From assembly GCF_011045165.1 (NCBI RefSeq), contig NZ_JAAKZI010000024.1:1-64000 (forward strand): a DNA stretch of 64,000 nt, in the 5' to 3' direction. The notes beneath the pieces were generated by a model that searched no databases, had not been told where the DNA came from, and saw only the letters and a program-made list of their open reading frames with translations. Below are positions 35,079 to 43,380 of this stretch, piece after piece. The DNA is from Arthrobacter silviterrae. Lineage in GTDB: Bacteria; Actinomycetota; Actinomycetes; Actinomycetales; Micrococcaceae. A program made the position numbers and the translations under genes. Within the stretch, counting starts at the first letter, position 1, and the number at the start of each line of letters is the position of its first letter.

Positions 35079-36617
35079 ATGCACCATGAAACACCATTGG
35101 ACACGTCCGACCTGGTCCAAGATGTACCCAACGCGTCACTGACGGCCGAGGATGCAGGCCTGCACAAGGGCCTGAAAACCCGACAGATCCAGATGATCGC
35201 CATTGGCGGCGCCATCGGCACTGGCCTGTTCATGGGCGCCGGCGGCAGGCTCGCCGGCGCCGGCCCCGCCCTGATGTTCAGCTACGCGATCTGCGGCTTC
35301 TTCGCCTTCCTGATCCTGCGGGCGCTGGGCGAGCTGGTCATCCACCGGCCGTCGTCGGGCTCCTTTGTCTCCTACGCCCGCGAGTTCTTCGGCGAAAAGG
35401 CCGCCTTCGTGTCCGGCTGGCTGTACTGGCTCAACTGGGCCATGACAGCGATCGTGGACATCACGGCCATTGCCCTGTACATGCACTTCTTCGCCAAGTA
35501 CGTACCCTGGATCGGTTCCGTGCCGCAGTGGGTGTGGGCGCTGGCAGCGCTGCTGATTGTGCTGGGGCTGAACCTGGTGTCCGTGAAGGTCTTCGGAGAG
35601 CTGGAGTTCTGGTTTGCGCTGATCAAGGTGGTCGCCCTGGTGGGCTTCCTGCTGGTGGGCGCGTACTTTGTCATCTTCGGCACCCCCGTGGCCGGCCAGC
35701 AGGTGGGCTTCACGCTGATCGCCGACCACGGCGGCTTCTTCCCGAACGGGCTGCTGCCGGTGGTGGTGGTCATGCAGGGCGTGGTCTTTGCCTACGCCTC
35801 TATTGAGCTGATCGGCACGGCGGCCGGGGAAACCCAAAACCCGGAAAAGGTCATGCCCAAGGCCATCAACACGGTCATCATCCGCATCGGTGTTTTCTAC
35901 GTCGGCTCGCTGGTGCTGCTGTCCCTGCTGCTCCCGTACACGGCGTACAAGGCGGGGGAGAGCCCGTTTGTGACCTTCTTTGGCTCCATCGGCGTCCAGG
36001 GCATGGACTCCATCATGAACCTGGTGGTGCTGACGGCGGCCATGTCCTCGCTCAACGCCGGGCTGTATTCCACGGGCCGGATCCTGCGTTCCATGTCACT
36101 GGCCGGTTCGGCACCGAAGTTCACGGCCAAGCTGAACAAGCGCGGCGTGCCCTACGGCGGCATTGCCCTGACGGCCGCCGTGGCGGGGCTGGGCGTGATC
36201 CTCAACGCGATTGTGCCGGCGTCGGCCTTTGAGATTGTGCTCAACATGGCGGCCATCGGCATCATCGCCTCCTGGGGCATGATCGTGCTGTGCCAGCTGG
36301 CCCTGTACCGGCTCTCGAAGAAGGGCGAGGCCATCCGGCCGGCGTTCCGCATGTTTGGTGCACCGTACACCGGCTACCTGACGCTGGCCTTCCTCCTGGC
36401 CGTCATCGTGCTCATGGCCTTTGACAACCCGGTGGGCACCTGGACTGTGGCCTCCCTGGTGGTCATCATCCCGGCGCTCATGGGCGGCTGGTACCTTAGC
36501 CGCGGGCGCATCAATGCGATTGCCGCCGCCCGCCACGAGGACCTCCACGCCCACCCGGTGGAGGCCCACCACGCCGGGGCAGCCGGCGCGGAAGCCGCCG
36601 TCGTCCGGGAGCAGTAA
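35079..36617 (+). CDS. ansP: L-asparagine/amino-acid permease (APC family)
   Basis: A 512-aa permease with about 12 membrane helices. The amino-acid permease signature begins [20 protein letters not shown]. Its closest recognisable type is AnsP (L-asparagine/amino-acid permease), which fits the operon. The N-terminal about 35 residues and C-terminal His-rich tail ([15 protein letters not shown]) are cytoplasmic. It lies 47 bp after the aspartase gene. It would import asparagine or a related amino acid for the two enzymes. Confidence 0.88.
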   Translation: MHHETPLDTSDLVQDVPNASLTAEDAGLHKGLKTRQIQMIAIGGAIGTGLFMGAGGRLAGAGPALMFSYAICGFFAFLILRALGELVIHRPSSGSFVSYAREFFGEKAAFVSGWLYWLNWAMTAIVDITAIALYMHFFAKYVPWIGSVPQWVWALAALLIVLGLNLVSVKVFGELEFWFALIKVVALVGFLLVGAYFVIFGTPVAGQQVGFTLIADHGGFFPNGLLPVVVVMQGVVFAYASIELIGTAAGETQNPEKVMPKAINTVIIRIGVFYVGSLVLLSLLLPYTAYKAGESPFVTFFGSIGVQGMDSIMNLVVLTAAMSSLNAGLYSTGRILRSMSLAGSAPKFTAKLNKRGVPYGGIALTAAVAGLGVILNAIVPASAFEIVLNMAAIGIIASWGMIVLCQLALYRLSKKGEAIRPAFRMFGAPYTGYLTLAFLLAVIVLMAFDNPVGTWTVASLVVIIPALMGGWYLSRGRINAIAAARHEDLHAHPVEAHHAGAAGAEAAVVREQ

Positions 36618-36732
36618 GCGGGAGCCGTAAGCGGGAACGCCGGGGCCGGCCCGGGAATAACTTCAATGGCGCGCCAGTTGACCCCATTAGATGCAAACGC
36701 ATGAAACATGCGGCAGCGAAAAAGGAGTCACA

Positions 36733-37470
36733 GTGCAGGACATGGCAGTACAGCGCACCATTGTTGTCATCTCGGCCGGCCTCGGCGTTCCGTCGTCCAC
36801 GCGCATGCTTGCGGACCAGATGGCCGGGGCAGTCAAGGCGCACCTGGGCGAGATGGGCGCGGAGGCCGTGCTCGACGTCGTCGACCTCCGGGACTTTGCC
36901 ACTGACATCGCCAACAACATGGTGACCGGTTATGCCGGCCCGGCGCTGGCGGATGTGGTGGCCCGGGTGTCCCGCGCGGACGCCATGATCGCCGTCACCC
37001 CCACCTTCAGCGCCTCCTACAGCGGCCTGTTCAAGTCGTTCTTTGACGTGCTGGACCCCAAGTTCCTCGACGGCATGCCCGTATTTTTCGGGGCCACCGG
37101 AGGCACGGCGCGGCACTCGCTGGTGCTGGACACGGCAATCCGCCCGCTTTTCAGCTACCTGCGGGCGCGCACCATGCCCACCGCCGTCTACGCCTCACCC
37201 GAGGACTGGGCCAACTCCGGCACCGACTCCCTGGACCGCCGCATTGGCCAGGGTGCGGGGGAGCTTGCCGCCGTGCTGGCACCGTCCCGCCCGGCTGTTT
37301 CAGGCACGACGCCGGCCCCCGGGGACACCTCCGCCGCACCTCTGTCCCGGGCCGGGTTTTCGCCCGCCGGGTTTTCCCCCGACCACAAGGCGAAGCGGCA
37401 CGCCCACGAGGTGGAGCAAATGACGTCCCTGCCGTTTGAGCAGCTGCTGGCGCAGACCCAGCGCCACTAG
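36733..37470 (+). CDS. NADPH-dependent FMN reductase (CE1759 family)
   Basis: A 245-aa flavodoxin-like reductase. The FMN-phosphate loop is SAGLGVPSSTRML (N-terminal) and the second site is TPTFSASYSGLFKSFFDVLD. It resembles the CE1759 FMN reductases of actinobacteria. GTG 36733 is chosen because AAAGGAG (about 36720-36726) fits it; ATG 36742 would be too far. The C-terminal about 60 residues are Pro/Ala-rich. It is separated from the permease by 115 bp and probably expressed alone. Confidence 0.88.
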   Translation: MQDMAVQRTIVVISAGLGVPSSTRMLADQMAGAVKAHLGEMGAEAVLDVVDLRDFATDIANNMVTGYAGPALADVVARVSRADAMIAVTPTFSASYSGLFKSFFDVLDPKFLDGMPVFFGATGGTARHSLVLDTAIRPLFSYLRARTMPTAVYASPEDWANSGTDSLDRRIGQGAGELAAVLAPSRPAVSGTTPAPGDTSAAPLSRAGFSPAGFSPDHKAKRHAHEVEQMTSLPFEQLLAQTQRH

Positions 37471-37496
37471 GCCCAGGCCCGCCGCCGTCGTCCCCG

Positions 37497-38561
37497 TCAG
37501 AAGATCGGAAGCACCGGCTGGCTGGTCAGCGGCGGCGGGTCGAGCTTGTCCAGCACCACGGCCAGGCCCGTCCGGTACACGTCGGGGTGGATCTCGGGGC
37601 TGGCGTGGCCGGTGTGGGGCACGTCGTACTGGAACACCGGATTGTGCGGGAACAGCAGCTCCCACCCCGCGATGGCCATGGGCGCGTCCACAATGAAGTC
37701 CTCGGGATCGTACATCAGCCCGATCCCCGTGGTGCGCGGGATGTGCCCGTCATACTGGGCCGGGAAGGCCTGCAGGAACGTGGCTTGGGTGGTTTTCAGG
37801 ATGAGCGAGTTGCTCGACTGGTCCAATGAGCTGTTGATGCCGGACCGTGCCGCCTCGTACATGCCCTGCCCGTTGGGGTTGCTCAGCCCGCTCCACACGC
37901 CCGCGCCCAGCCGCCCCAGCAGGCCAAGGTAGGGGACCACGCGCCCGGCCAGGGAAATGTATTCCTTGCCCGGGTCCAGGACGTCGCGCACGCTGCTTGG
38001 GCTGGATCCCATGACAATGACCTTGACGGTGATGCCGTTTTCCACCAGCAGCGATGCCAGCACGACGGCGGCCATCCCGCCGAAGCTGTCGCCGTAGAAG
38101 TAGACGGTGTCCAGCTTGCGCTCGTAGGCATCCCGCTGGATGGCGATGAAAAGCTGTGCGATGTCGATCCCGCCGTTGGAATAGCCTATGTACGACGCCG
38201 GAGCGCGTTCGTTCATGGCGGGCTGCAGGGCTGCCAACTTCCGCCCGGTGTCGCGATAGCTGACGCCGAACCCGCCCAGGAGGTACCAGGTTTTGCCCGG
38301 AAACCTGTTGGCGGCAGTCTTGTTTTCATCGTTGTCCGGGGTGGTGACACGGAACTGGGAACGTTCCGTCAGCAGGTAGTCCGCGGCAATGTTTGCCTTG
38401 AAGGCGGTGGTGGCGGCGGCCAGGGCCACGGAGGCCAGCACGGCCCGGCGCCGGTAGTCCGGCGGCTGGCGAGTATGCGGGCGGCGTACACCGGATTTGT
38501 GCGCAGGGCGTTCCGCGCCGACGGGTTCCGGCTCCGGTGGAGTTTTCTTCTTTGCTGCCAT
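37497..38561 (-). CDS. Alpha/beta hydrolase
   Basis: A 354-aa protein with a nucleophile elbow GDSFGG (Ser 159) in an alpha/beta-hydrolase fold. A basic N-terminus and a hydrophobic segment (about residues 38-56) suggest a membrane anchor or Tat-like signal (RRRAVLASVALAAATTAF). Substrate unknown; C-terminal GHASPEIHPDVYR probably contributes the catalytic His. It is divergent from the TetR gene at 38675. Confidence 0.78.
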   Translation of the reverse strand: MAAKKKTPPEPEPVGAERPAHKSGVRRPHTRQPPDYRRRAVLASVALAAATTAFKANIAADYLLTERSQFRVTTPDNDENKTAANRFPGKTWYLLGGFGVSYRDTGRKLAALQPAMNERAPASYIGYSNGGIDIAQLFIAIQRDAYERKLDTVYFYGDSFGGMAAVVLASLLVENGITVKVIVMGSSPSSVRDVLDPGKEYISLAGRVVPYLGLLGRLGAGVWSGLSNPNGQGMYEAARSGINSSLDQSSNSLILKTTQATFLQAFPAQYDGHIPRTTGIGLMYDPEDFIVDAPMAIAGWELLFPHNPVFQYDVPHTGHASPEIHPDVYRTGLAVVLDKLDPPPLTSQPVLPIF

Positions 38562-38674
38562 GGGTGATCTGTATTTATTCTGTCATGGCGAGTCCTGCCC
38601 GCCGGACGTCGAAGGCGGCACGCCACCCAGCACGCCACCCAGCACATACGGTCATTACGCAGCACCGCGGGCAT

Positions 38675-39406
38675 ATGATGACTCCCATGAAAGTTCCGCG
38701 TGAGGTGCCGGTCCCGGAACCGGTGCAGCATGCGGTCCCAAGGCGCGCGAAGGGCCGGGTGTACTCCGGCCTCGATCCCTCAACCCGGGCGCAGGAGCGC
38801 AGGGACCGCCTCATCGCAGCGGGAATCCAGGTCTTTGGGACCACGGGCTACCTCCGGGCGACGGTCAAGGACGTCTGCCGTGAGGCGGGCCTGAGCGAGC
38901 GCTACTTCTACGAGTCCTTTGAAGGCCGCGAGCACCTGCTGGCCGAGGTCTACAGCCACCTCGTTGAACGGCTGTTCGCGGCCACCCAGGCGGGCATGGA
39001 ATCCGCTGGCGGCGACGTCGTCAAGGGCGCGCATGCCGGATTATCGGCGTTTGTCGGCTTCCTGCTGGGGGACAGGCGGCATGCGCGGATCGTGCTCATT
39101 GAGGTGGTCGCCGTCTCGCCACACCTGGACGCAAAGCGCTTCGAGGTGCTGGGCTCCTTCGCCAACATCGTCCACCAGCAGGTGCTTCTCGACCAGGGCC
39201 CCGTGAACGCCGGAAACCTGGAGGATGCGCTGCCGGTCAGCGACTTTGCAGCGCTGACGGCAGTGGCCCTGGTGGGGGCCGTCAACCACCTTCTGGTCAA
39301 TGTGCTCATGGGCGTTGCGCCCCAGGATGAAGCGTTGGTGGTCGAGGTGGGATTCAGGCTCTTCGAACAGGCCCGCGCCGGGCTGCAAAACCGCCCTACA
39401 GCGTGA
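38675..39406 (+). CDS. TetR family transcriptional regulator
   Basis: A 243-aa regulator. The HTH spans about residues 45-90 (AGIQVFGTTGYLRATVKDVCREAGLSERYFYESFEGREHL), after a 35-residue Pro-rich N-terminal extension. The start is uncertain: ATG 38675, 38678 or 38687, none with a strong binding site. It is divergent from the hydrolase gene and may regulate it. Its 3' end overlaps the following leftward flavin reductase by 11 bp. Confidence 0.85.
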   Translation: MMTPMKVPREVPVPEPVQHAVPRRAKGRVYSGLDPSTRAQERRDRLIAAGIQVFGTTGYLRATVKDVCREAGLSERYFYESFEGREHLLAEVYSHLVERLFAATQAGMESAGGDVVKGAHAGLSAFVGFLLGDRRHARIVLIEVVAVSPHLDAKRFEVLGSFANIVHQQVLLDQGPVNAGNLEDALPVSDFAALTAVALVGAVNHLLVNVLMGVAPQDEALVVEVGFRLFEQARAGLQNRPTA

Positions 39407-39965
39407 TCCGCTGCGCCCCCAGCACCTTCACCACGAAGATGTGGAACTCCTGCAGCCAGTTGCGCAGGAACTCCTCCGTGCGGGCCACGGTGACGTTGCC
39501 GTCGTCGTCAATCATGCCCTCCGTGAAGTGGATGTACGCCTCCGGCTGAGCCAGCTCCGGCGAATTCACAAACGACAGGATGCTGCGCAGGTGCTGCTGC
39601 GCCACCGCCGTGCTGATCTGCCCCCGCGAGGTGCCCGTGACGGCCGAAGGCTTCTTGGCGAAGGAATTGGTGCCATACGGCCGCGACCCCCAGTCAATGG
39701 CGTTCTTCAGCACGCCCGGGATGCTGCGGTTGTACTCCGGCGTCACGAAAATCAGTGCGTCCACGGCGGCCACGGCATCCTTGAACGCGCGCCCGGCCGG
39801 CGGAAAGTCGGCGTCGAAATCGCGGTTGTACAGCGGCAGCGCGCCGATGGGAATCTCCACCAGCTTCAGCTCCGGAGGCGACAGTTTGAACAGCGCCTTG
39901 GCCAGCTTCCGGTTGATTGAATCCGAGGCCAGGCTGCCAATGAAAACGCCGACCGTGTAGCTCAT
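39396..39965 (-). CDS. NAD(P)H-dependent FMN reductase
   Basis: A 189-aa flavodoxin-fold protein (NADPH-dependent FMN reductase, chromate/azoreductase type). GSLASDSINRKLA binds FMN phosphate and TPEYNRSIPGVLKNAIDW is the family hallmark. ATG 39965 has GGGAG upstream. It likely reduces flavins or quinones in the cytoplasm. Single gene; regulation not evident. Confidence 0.92.
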   Translation of the reverse strand: MSYTVGVFIGSLASDSINRKLAKALFKLSPPELKLVEIPIGALPLYNRDFDADFPPAGRAFKDAVAAVDALIFVTPEYNRSIPGVLKNAIDWGSRPYGTNSFAKKPSAVTGTSRGQISTAVAQQHLRSILSFVNSPELAQPEAYIHFTEGMIDDDGNVTVARTEEFLRNWLQEFHIFVVKVLGAQRITL

Positions 39966-40145
39966 GATGGCTCCCTTCGGGGATCTTTGACTTCCTGCCC
40001 ACAAATCTAGACCGCAGCCGCGCCGCCGTCCATGGATTTTTTGGCCGCTGCCGCACCGTTTCCAAGCACGACGCCGGGTGCCCGGCCCGGGCTGCCGGCC
40101 CGCCTCCCACTGGCGCCGGGGCGCCAGTGGTGGTGGACTGGACAT

Positions 40146-40925
40146 ATGGCTTCCAGCACACGTTCAGGAAAGCCGGGGGAATCCGCCCAAGACCCCGGAG
40201 CCGGCCATCCTCATGGCGGGGGGCTGCCGGGCCACGGTGTGCCGTCCGCGAAGGCGGCCAGCCGTCCGTCGCTGTGGCTGTCCACCCCGTGGGTGGCCAT
40301 CCTGTTCATCACCGCAACGTTCCACTTCTACCGCGGCGTGCCCGTGGACGGGTTCATCTTTCTGGCCGGGGCCCTGGCGCTCGCGGCCGACACTGCCGTG
40401 CGGCACCGTTCCCCGGCAGATAACACGGGCCCGTCAACTGGCCCGTCCACAGACCCCGGCCCGACTCCTCCCGGCGCCCCGCACCACCGCCATTCCGGCG
40501 GGACCCGGAGTGTAAGGCTGGTGCCCCGGTGGGCATGGCTGGCCGCGGCGGCCGCCGCCGCGGTGCTGGTGACGGCCGTGGTGGTCGTGGCCCCGCAGGA
40601 CAGCGTCGGCATACCGGCCGTGGTGGGGCTGGTGGGTTCTGCCATGCTCCTGCTGACGTGGCCGCAGCCCCCGCACCCGCTTGGCCGTGCGGCACCCAGG
40701 GTGCGCCGGGCCGCCTGGTGGTGGGCCGGCGTCGTGCTTCTGCTGTGCGTGTGGGAGCTGGGGACGTATTTCATTGACAGGTTTGCCCCGGCGGATGCGG
40801 CCGTTTTCCCTCCTCTGACCGACCTGCTGCAGCCCCTGTTCAACGATGATTCGAGCCGCTGGGCCATGACCGGGATGTGGCTGGTGGCCTGCGGGGCGTT
40901 GGTGCGGGTGGTGCGGCGGGCATGA
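40146..40925 (+). CDS. Hypothetical membrane protein
   Basis: A 259-aa protein with a hydrophilic N-terminus and about five hydrophobic segments (from about residue 50: TPWVAILFITATFHFY, FIFLAGALALAAD, WAWLAAAAAAAVLV and two more), with a Pro/Thr/His-rich cytoplasmic loop at about residues 90-125. No known family. It overlaps the next gene by ATGA. Confidence 0.7.
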   Translation: MASSTRSGKPGESAQDPGAGHPHGGGLPGHGVPSAKAASRPSLWLSTPWVAILFITATFHFYRGVPVDGFIFLAGALALAADTAVRHRSPADNTGPSTGPSTDPGPTPPGAPHHRHSGGTRSVRLVPRWAWLAAAAAAAVLVTAVVVVAPQDSVGIPAVVGLVGSAMLLLTWPQPPHPLGRAAPRVRRAAWWWAGVVLLLCVWELGTYFIDRFAPADAAVFPPLTDLLQPLFNDDSSRWAMTGMWLVACGALVRVVRRA

Positions 40926-41119
40926 TCTACGTGCTGGTGGTGGTCGGGTATGTGCTGGTTCCGGTGGCGGGGCTGGCACTGGTGGTGGTGTCCCGGGTGA
41001 AGCCGGCGGCGCTTGCCGGTCTCGGCGAACTGCTGGGCCATGTTTTCGCCGTCCGGGCCGCGCGCGTCACGTTGCTGCTGTTTGTCTGGTGGCTGGGCTG
41101 GCACTTCCTGGTGGGCTGA
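40922..41119 (+). CDS. Small membrane protein
   Basis: A 65-aa protein with two hydrophobic helices (about residues 2-24 and 44-62). It overlaps the preceding membrane protein by ATGA and is probably its partner. The family resembles small unnamed actinobacterial membrane proteins of unknown function. Confidence 0.65.
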   Translation: MIYVLVVVGYVLVPVAGLALVVVSRVKPAALAGLGELLGHVFAVRAARVTLLLFVWWLGWHFLVG

Positions 41120-41164
41120 CGCGTGCGGCCATTGGTCCGGCAGTGTGGCCCATGGCACGATTGA

Positions 41165-41887
41165 GTGGTGCAAGACATAATCGTTTTCTTCACCCACAAC
41201 TGGTGGCTGGCATTCCCTTTAATATGGGCGGTGGCTCGTGGTGGCCGCGGCATCAACCGGGCCGCCGAACGGCGGCACCGCCGGCGGGTGGAGATGTACA
41301 AGCTCCGTCATCCCGAGGTGGCCGGGCCTCCCGAGGCCGCCCAGCTGCCCCCGATGCAGCAGGAAACTTTGGCCAAGGACCCTGATGCGTTCAGCGAGGC
41401 GGACGTGGCTCGGGTCATGGAAACGCACGACGCCGTCAACCGGCGCTGGCTGGATTACGAGCTCGACGTCGGCAAGCTGATCGACTTCCCCATGATGACG
41501 GACGTCCGCGAACCTCTCACCGTCGCGTTCCTGCGGGCCAAGCGCGACGCCGACGCCCTCCGCCCGGTTGCCGCCTCCGACGTCACGTCCAAGGTGCGCT
41601 GGGATGACTACCGGAATGCCGTCAACGCCTACGACGTGGCCTTTGACGTGGCGGAAAAGGAGGCCCGCCGGCTCAAGGACACGGCCTTTTCCGAGGCGGA
41701 GAGGGGCCGGCTGGACACCGCCCGCAAGCTCGTCAACATTGCCGAAAATGAGGCCGCCAGCCCGGCCGAAAGGCAGTCAGCGTACAAGCGGGCCCGCAAG
41801 GAACTGGACGGAATTATCGTCCTTCCGGACGTCACCTTGGCATCGTTGGAGCAAAAGGTTGCCCGCATGATCGACCGCTCCAAGTAG
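41165..41887 (+). CDS. Hypothetical protein with membrane anchor and helical domain
   Basis: A 240-aa protein. One N-terminal membrane helix (about residues 4-24: IIVFFTHNWWLAFPLIWAVA) is followed by basic residues and a long, helix-rich, charged cytoplasmic region with probable coiled-coil stretches (about 120-235). No family recognised. The start is GTG 41165 or GTG 41168. Confidence 0.7.
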   Translation: MVQDIIVFFTHNWWLAFPLIWAVARGGRGINRAAERRHRRRVEMYKLRHPEVAGPPEAAQLPPMQQETLAKDPDAFSEADVARVMETHDAVNRRWLDYELDVGKLIDFPMMTDVREPLTVAFLRAKRDADALRPVAASDVTSKVRWDDYRNAVNAYDVAFDVAEKEARRLKDTAFSEAERGRLDTARKLVNIAENEAASPAERQSAYKRARKELDGIIVLPDVTLASLEQKVARMIDRSK

Positions 41888-41953
41888 GGCCACGCCACGG
41901 CGGGGATTCCAAGGGCCGCGGCTGTAAGCTGAAGCCAATTCTAAGGACGGTCC

Positions 41954-42775
41954 ATGTCACGCACAATTGTTATCACAGGCGCCAGCGACGGAATTGGTGC
42001 TGCCGCCGCCACCATGCTCGCCAACCCTGGGGACACCCTGGTGGTCGTGGGGCGCTCGGCGCAGAAGACCCAGGCCGTGGCGAAGGAGCTGGAGGCGGAC
42101 TTTTTCCTGGCCGACTTCACCGACCTGGCGCAGGTGCGCGGGCTGGCGGAAAAGCTGGGGAACAAATACCCGCGGATTGACGTGCTGGCCAACAATGCCG
42201 GCGGCATCATGGGCGCCCGCGAGCTCACGGTGGACGGGCATGAAAAGACGTTCCAGGTGAACCACCTGGCGCCGTTCCTGCTCACCACGCTGCTGATTGA
42301 GAAGCTGGTGGCCAGCCGGGCCACTGTCATCAACACCTCCAGCATGGCCCACAGGATCATGGCCAAGTACGACATCGACGACCTGGACGCCGTGAAGAAG
42401 TACAGCGCCAATGCGGCGTACGGCAATGCGAAGCTGGACAACATCCTGTTCACCATCGAGCTGCAGCGCCGCTACGGGGACCACGGAGTTTCCGCGGCAG
42501 CCTTCCACCCCGGCGTGGTCGGCAGCGGGTTTTCGGCCGAATCCAACCGGGTCACCAAATTCATGTACGGTAGCCTGATGCGGCGGTTCATGCTCACGCC
42601 GGCGCAGGGCGCGGACACGCTGGTGTGGCTGGCGACCACCGTGCCGGGGGAGGACTGGGAGCCCGGAAAGTACTACGCCAAGCGCAAGGTGGCCACGCCC
42701 ACGCGCACCGCCCAGGATCCCGCGCTGGCGCGGCAGCTGTGGGACCGCAGTGCGGCCATGGTGGCCGTCAAATAG
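41954..42775 (+). CDS. SDR family oxidoreductase
   Basis: A 273-aa short-chain dehydrogenase. The motif TGASDGIGAA (residues 7-16) binds NAD(P); NNAGG and YGNAKLDN (Tyr-x3-Lys active site) are present. It resembles retinol-dehydrogenase-like members. Substrate unknown. It is convergent with isopentenyl-diphosphate isomerase, overlapping 8 bp at the 3' ends. Confidence 0.9.
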   Translation: MSRTIVITGASDGIGAAAATMLANPGDTLVVVGRSAQKTQAVAKELEADFFLADFTDLAQVRGLAEKLGNKYPRIDVLANNAGGIMGARELTVDGHEKTFQVNHLAPFLLTTLLIEKLVASRATVINTSSMAHRIMAKYDIDDLDAVKKYSANAAYGNAKLDNILFTIELQRRYGDHGVSAAAFHPGVVGSGFSAESNRVTKFMYGSLMRRFMLTPAQGADTLVWLATTVPGEDWEPGKYYAKRKVATPTRTAQDPALARQLWDRSAAMVAVK

Positions 42776-43346
42776 AGTCAATGCTGGGGACGCCGGGCGT
42801 GCCGGGCAGCAGTCCGCCCGTGTAAATGCCCTCAGCCACCTGCTGGACCAGCCACGGGCTGAACGCGAACGGCGTCGAAATGACGGCTTCCTCCAGGTCC
42901 ACAATGTCCGTCCACGCCCAGTCGCACACTTCCTCCGGGTTGGGTGAGATGTCGCTGCTGCCTGCGTAGACGGCCGTGAAAACGGGGCAGACCTCGTTTT
43001 CCACTACGCCGGAGGCGTCGACGGCGCGGTAGCGGAAGTCGGGCAGGGCGGGGCGGATGTCTGAGATCTCGATGTTAAGCTCGACGGCGGCGCGGCGCCT
43101 CACAGCGTCCTCGAACGTTTCGCCGGGGGCCGGGTGGCCGCAAAACGAGTTGGTCCACACCCCCGGCCAGGTCAGTTTGGACAGTGCCCGGCGCGTGGCC
43201 AGCGTGCGTCCCGAGCCGTCCACCAGGTGGCAGGAAAAGGCCAGGTGCAGCGGGGTGTTTGCACCGTGGACCAGCGACTTGTCCGCAGTGCCGATCTCGG
43301 CGCCGTCGTCGTCCAGCAGGCGGACCAGCTCAATGGGGGCAGGCAT
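42768..43346 (-). CDS. idi: Isopentenyl-diphosphate delta-isomerase (type I)
   Basis: A 192-aa Nudix-fold enzyme. The active-site Cys is in TNSFCGHPAPGE, with a Nudix helix REXXEE-type region (FEDAVRRRAAVELNIE) and later NPEEVCDWAW containing the catalytic Glu region. It interconverts IPP and DMAPP in isoprenoid biosynthesis (carotenoids, quinones). Both length and motifs are normal. It is a single gene, convergent with the SDR gene. Confidence 0.94.
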   Translation of the reverse strand: MPAPIELVRLLDDDGAEIGTADKSLVHGANTPLHLAFSCHLVDGSGRTLATRRALSKLTWPGVWTNSFCGHPAPGETFEDAVRRRAAVELNIEISDIRPALPDFRYRAVDASGVVENEVCPVFTAVYAGSSDISPNPEEVCDWAWTDIVDLEEAVISTPFAFSPWLVQQVAEGIYTGGLLPGTPGVPSIDSI

Positions 43347-43380
43347 GGGAGTGCGTCCTTTCCGACGGTGTCACACCAGC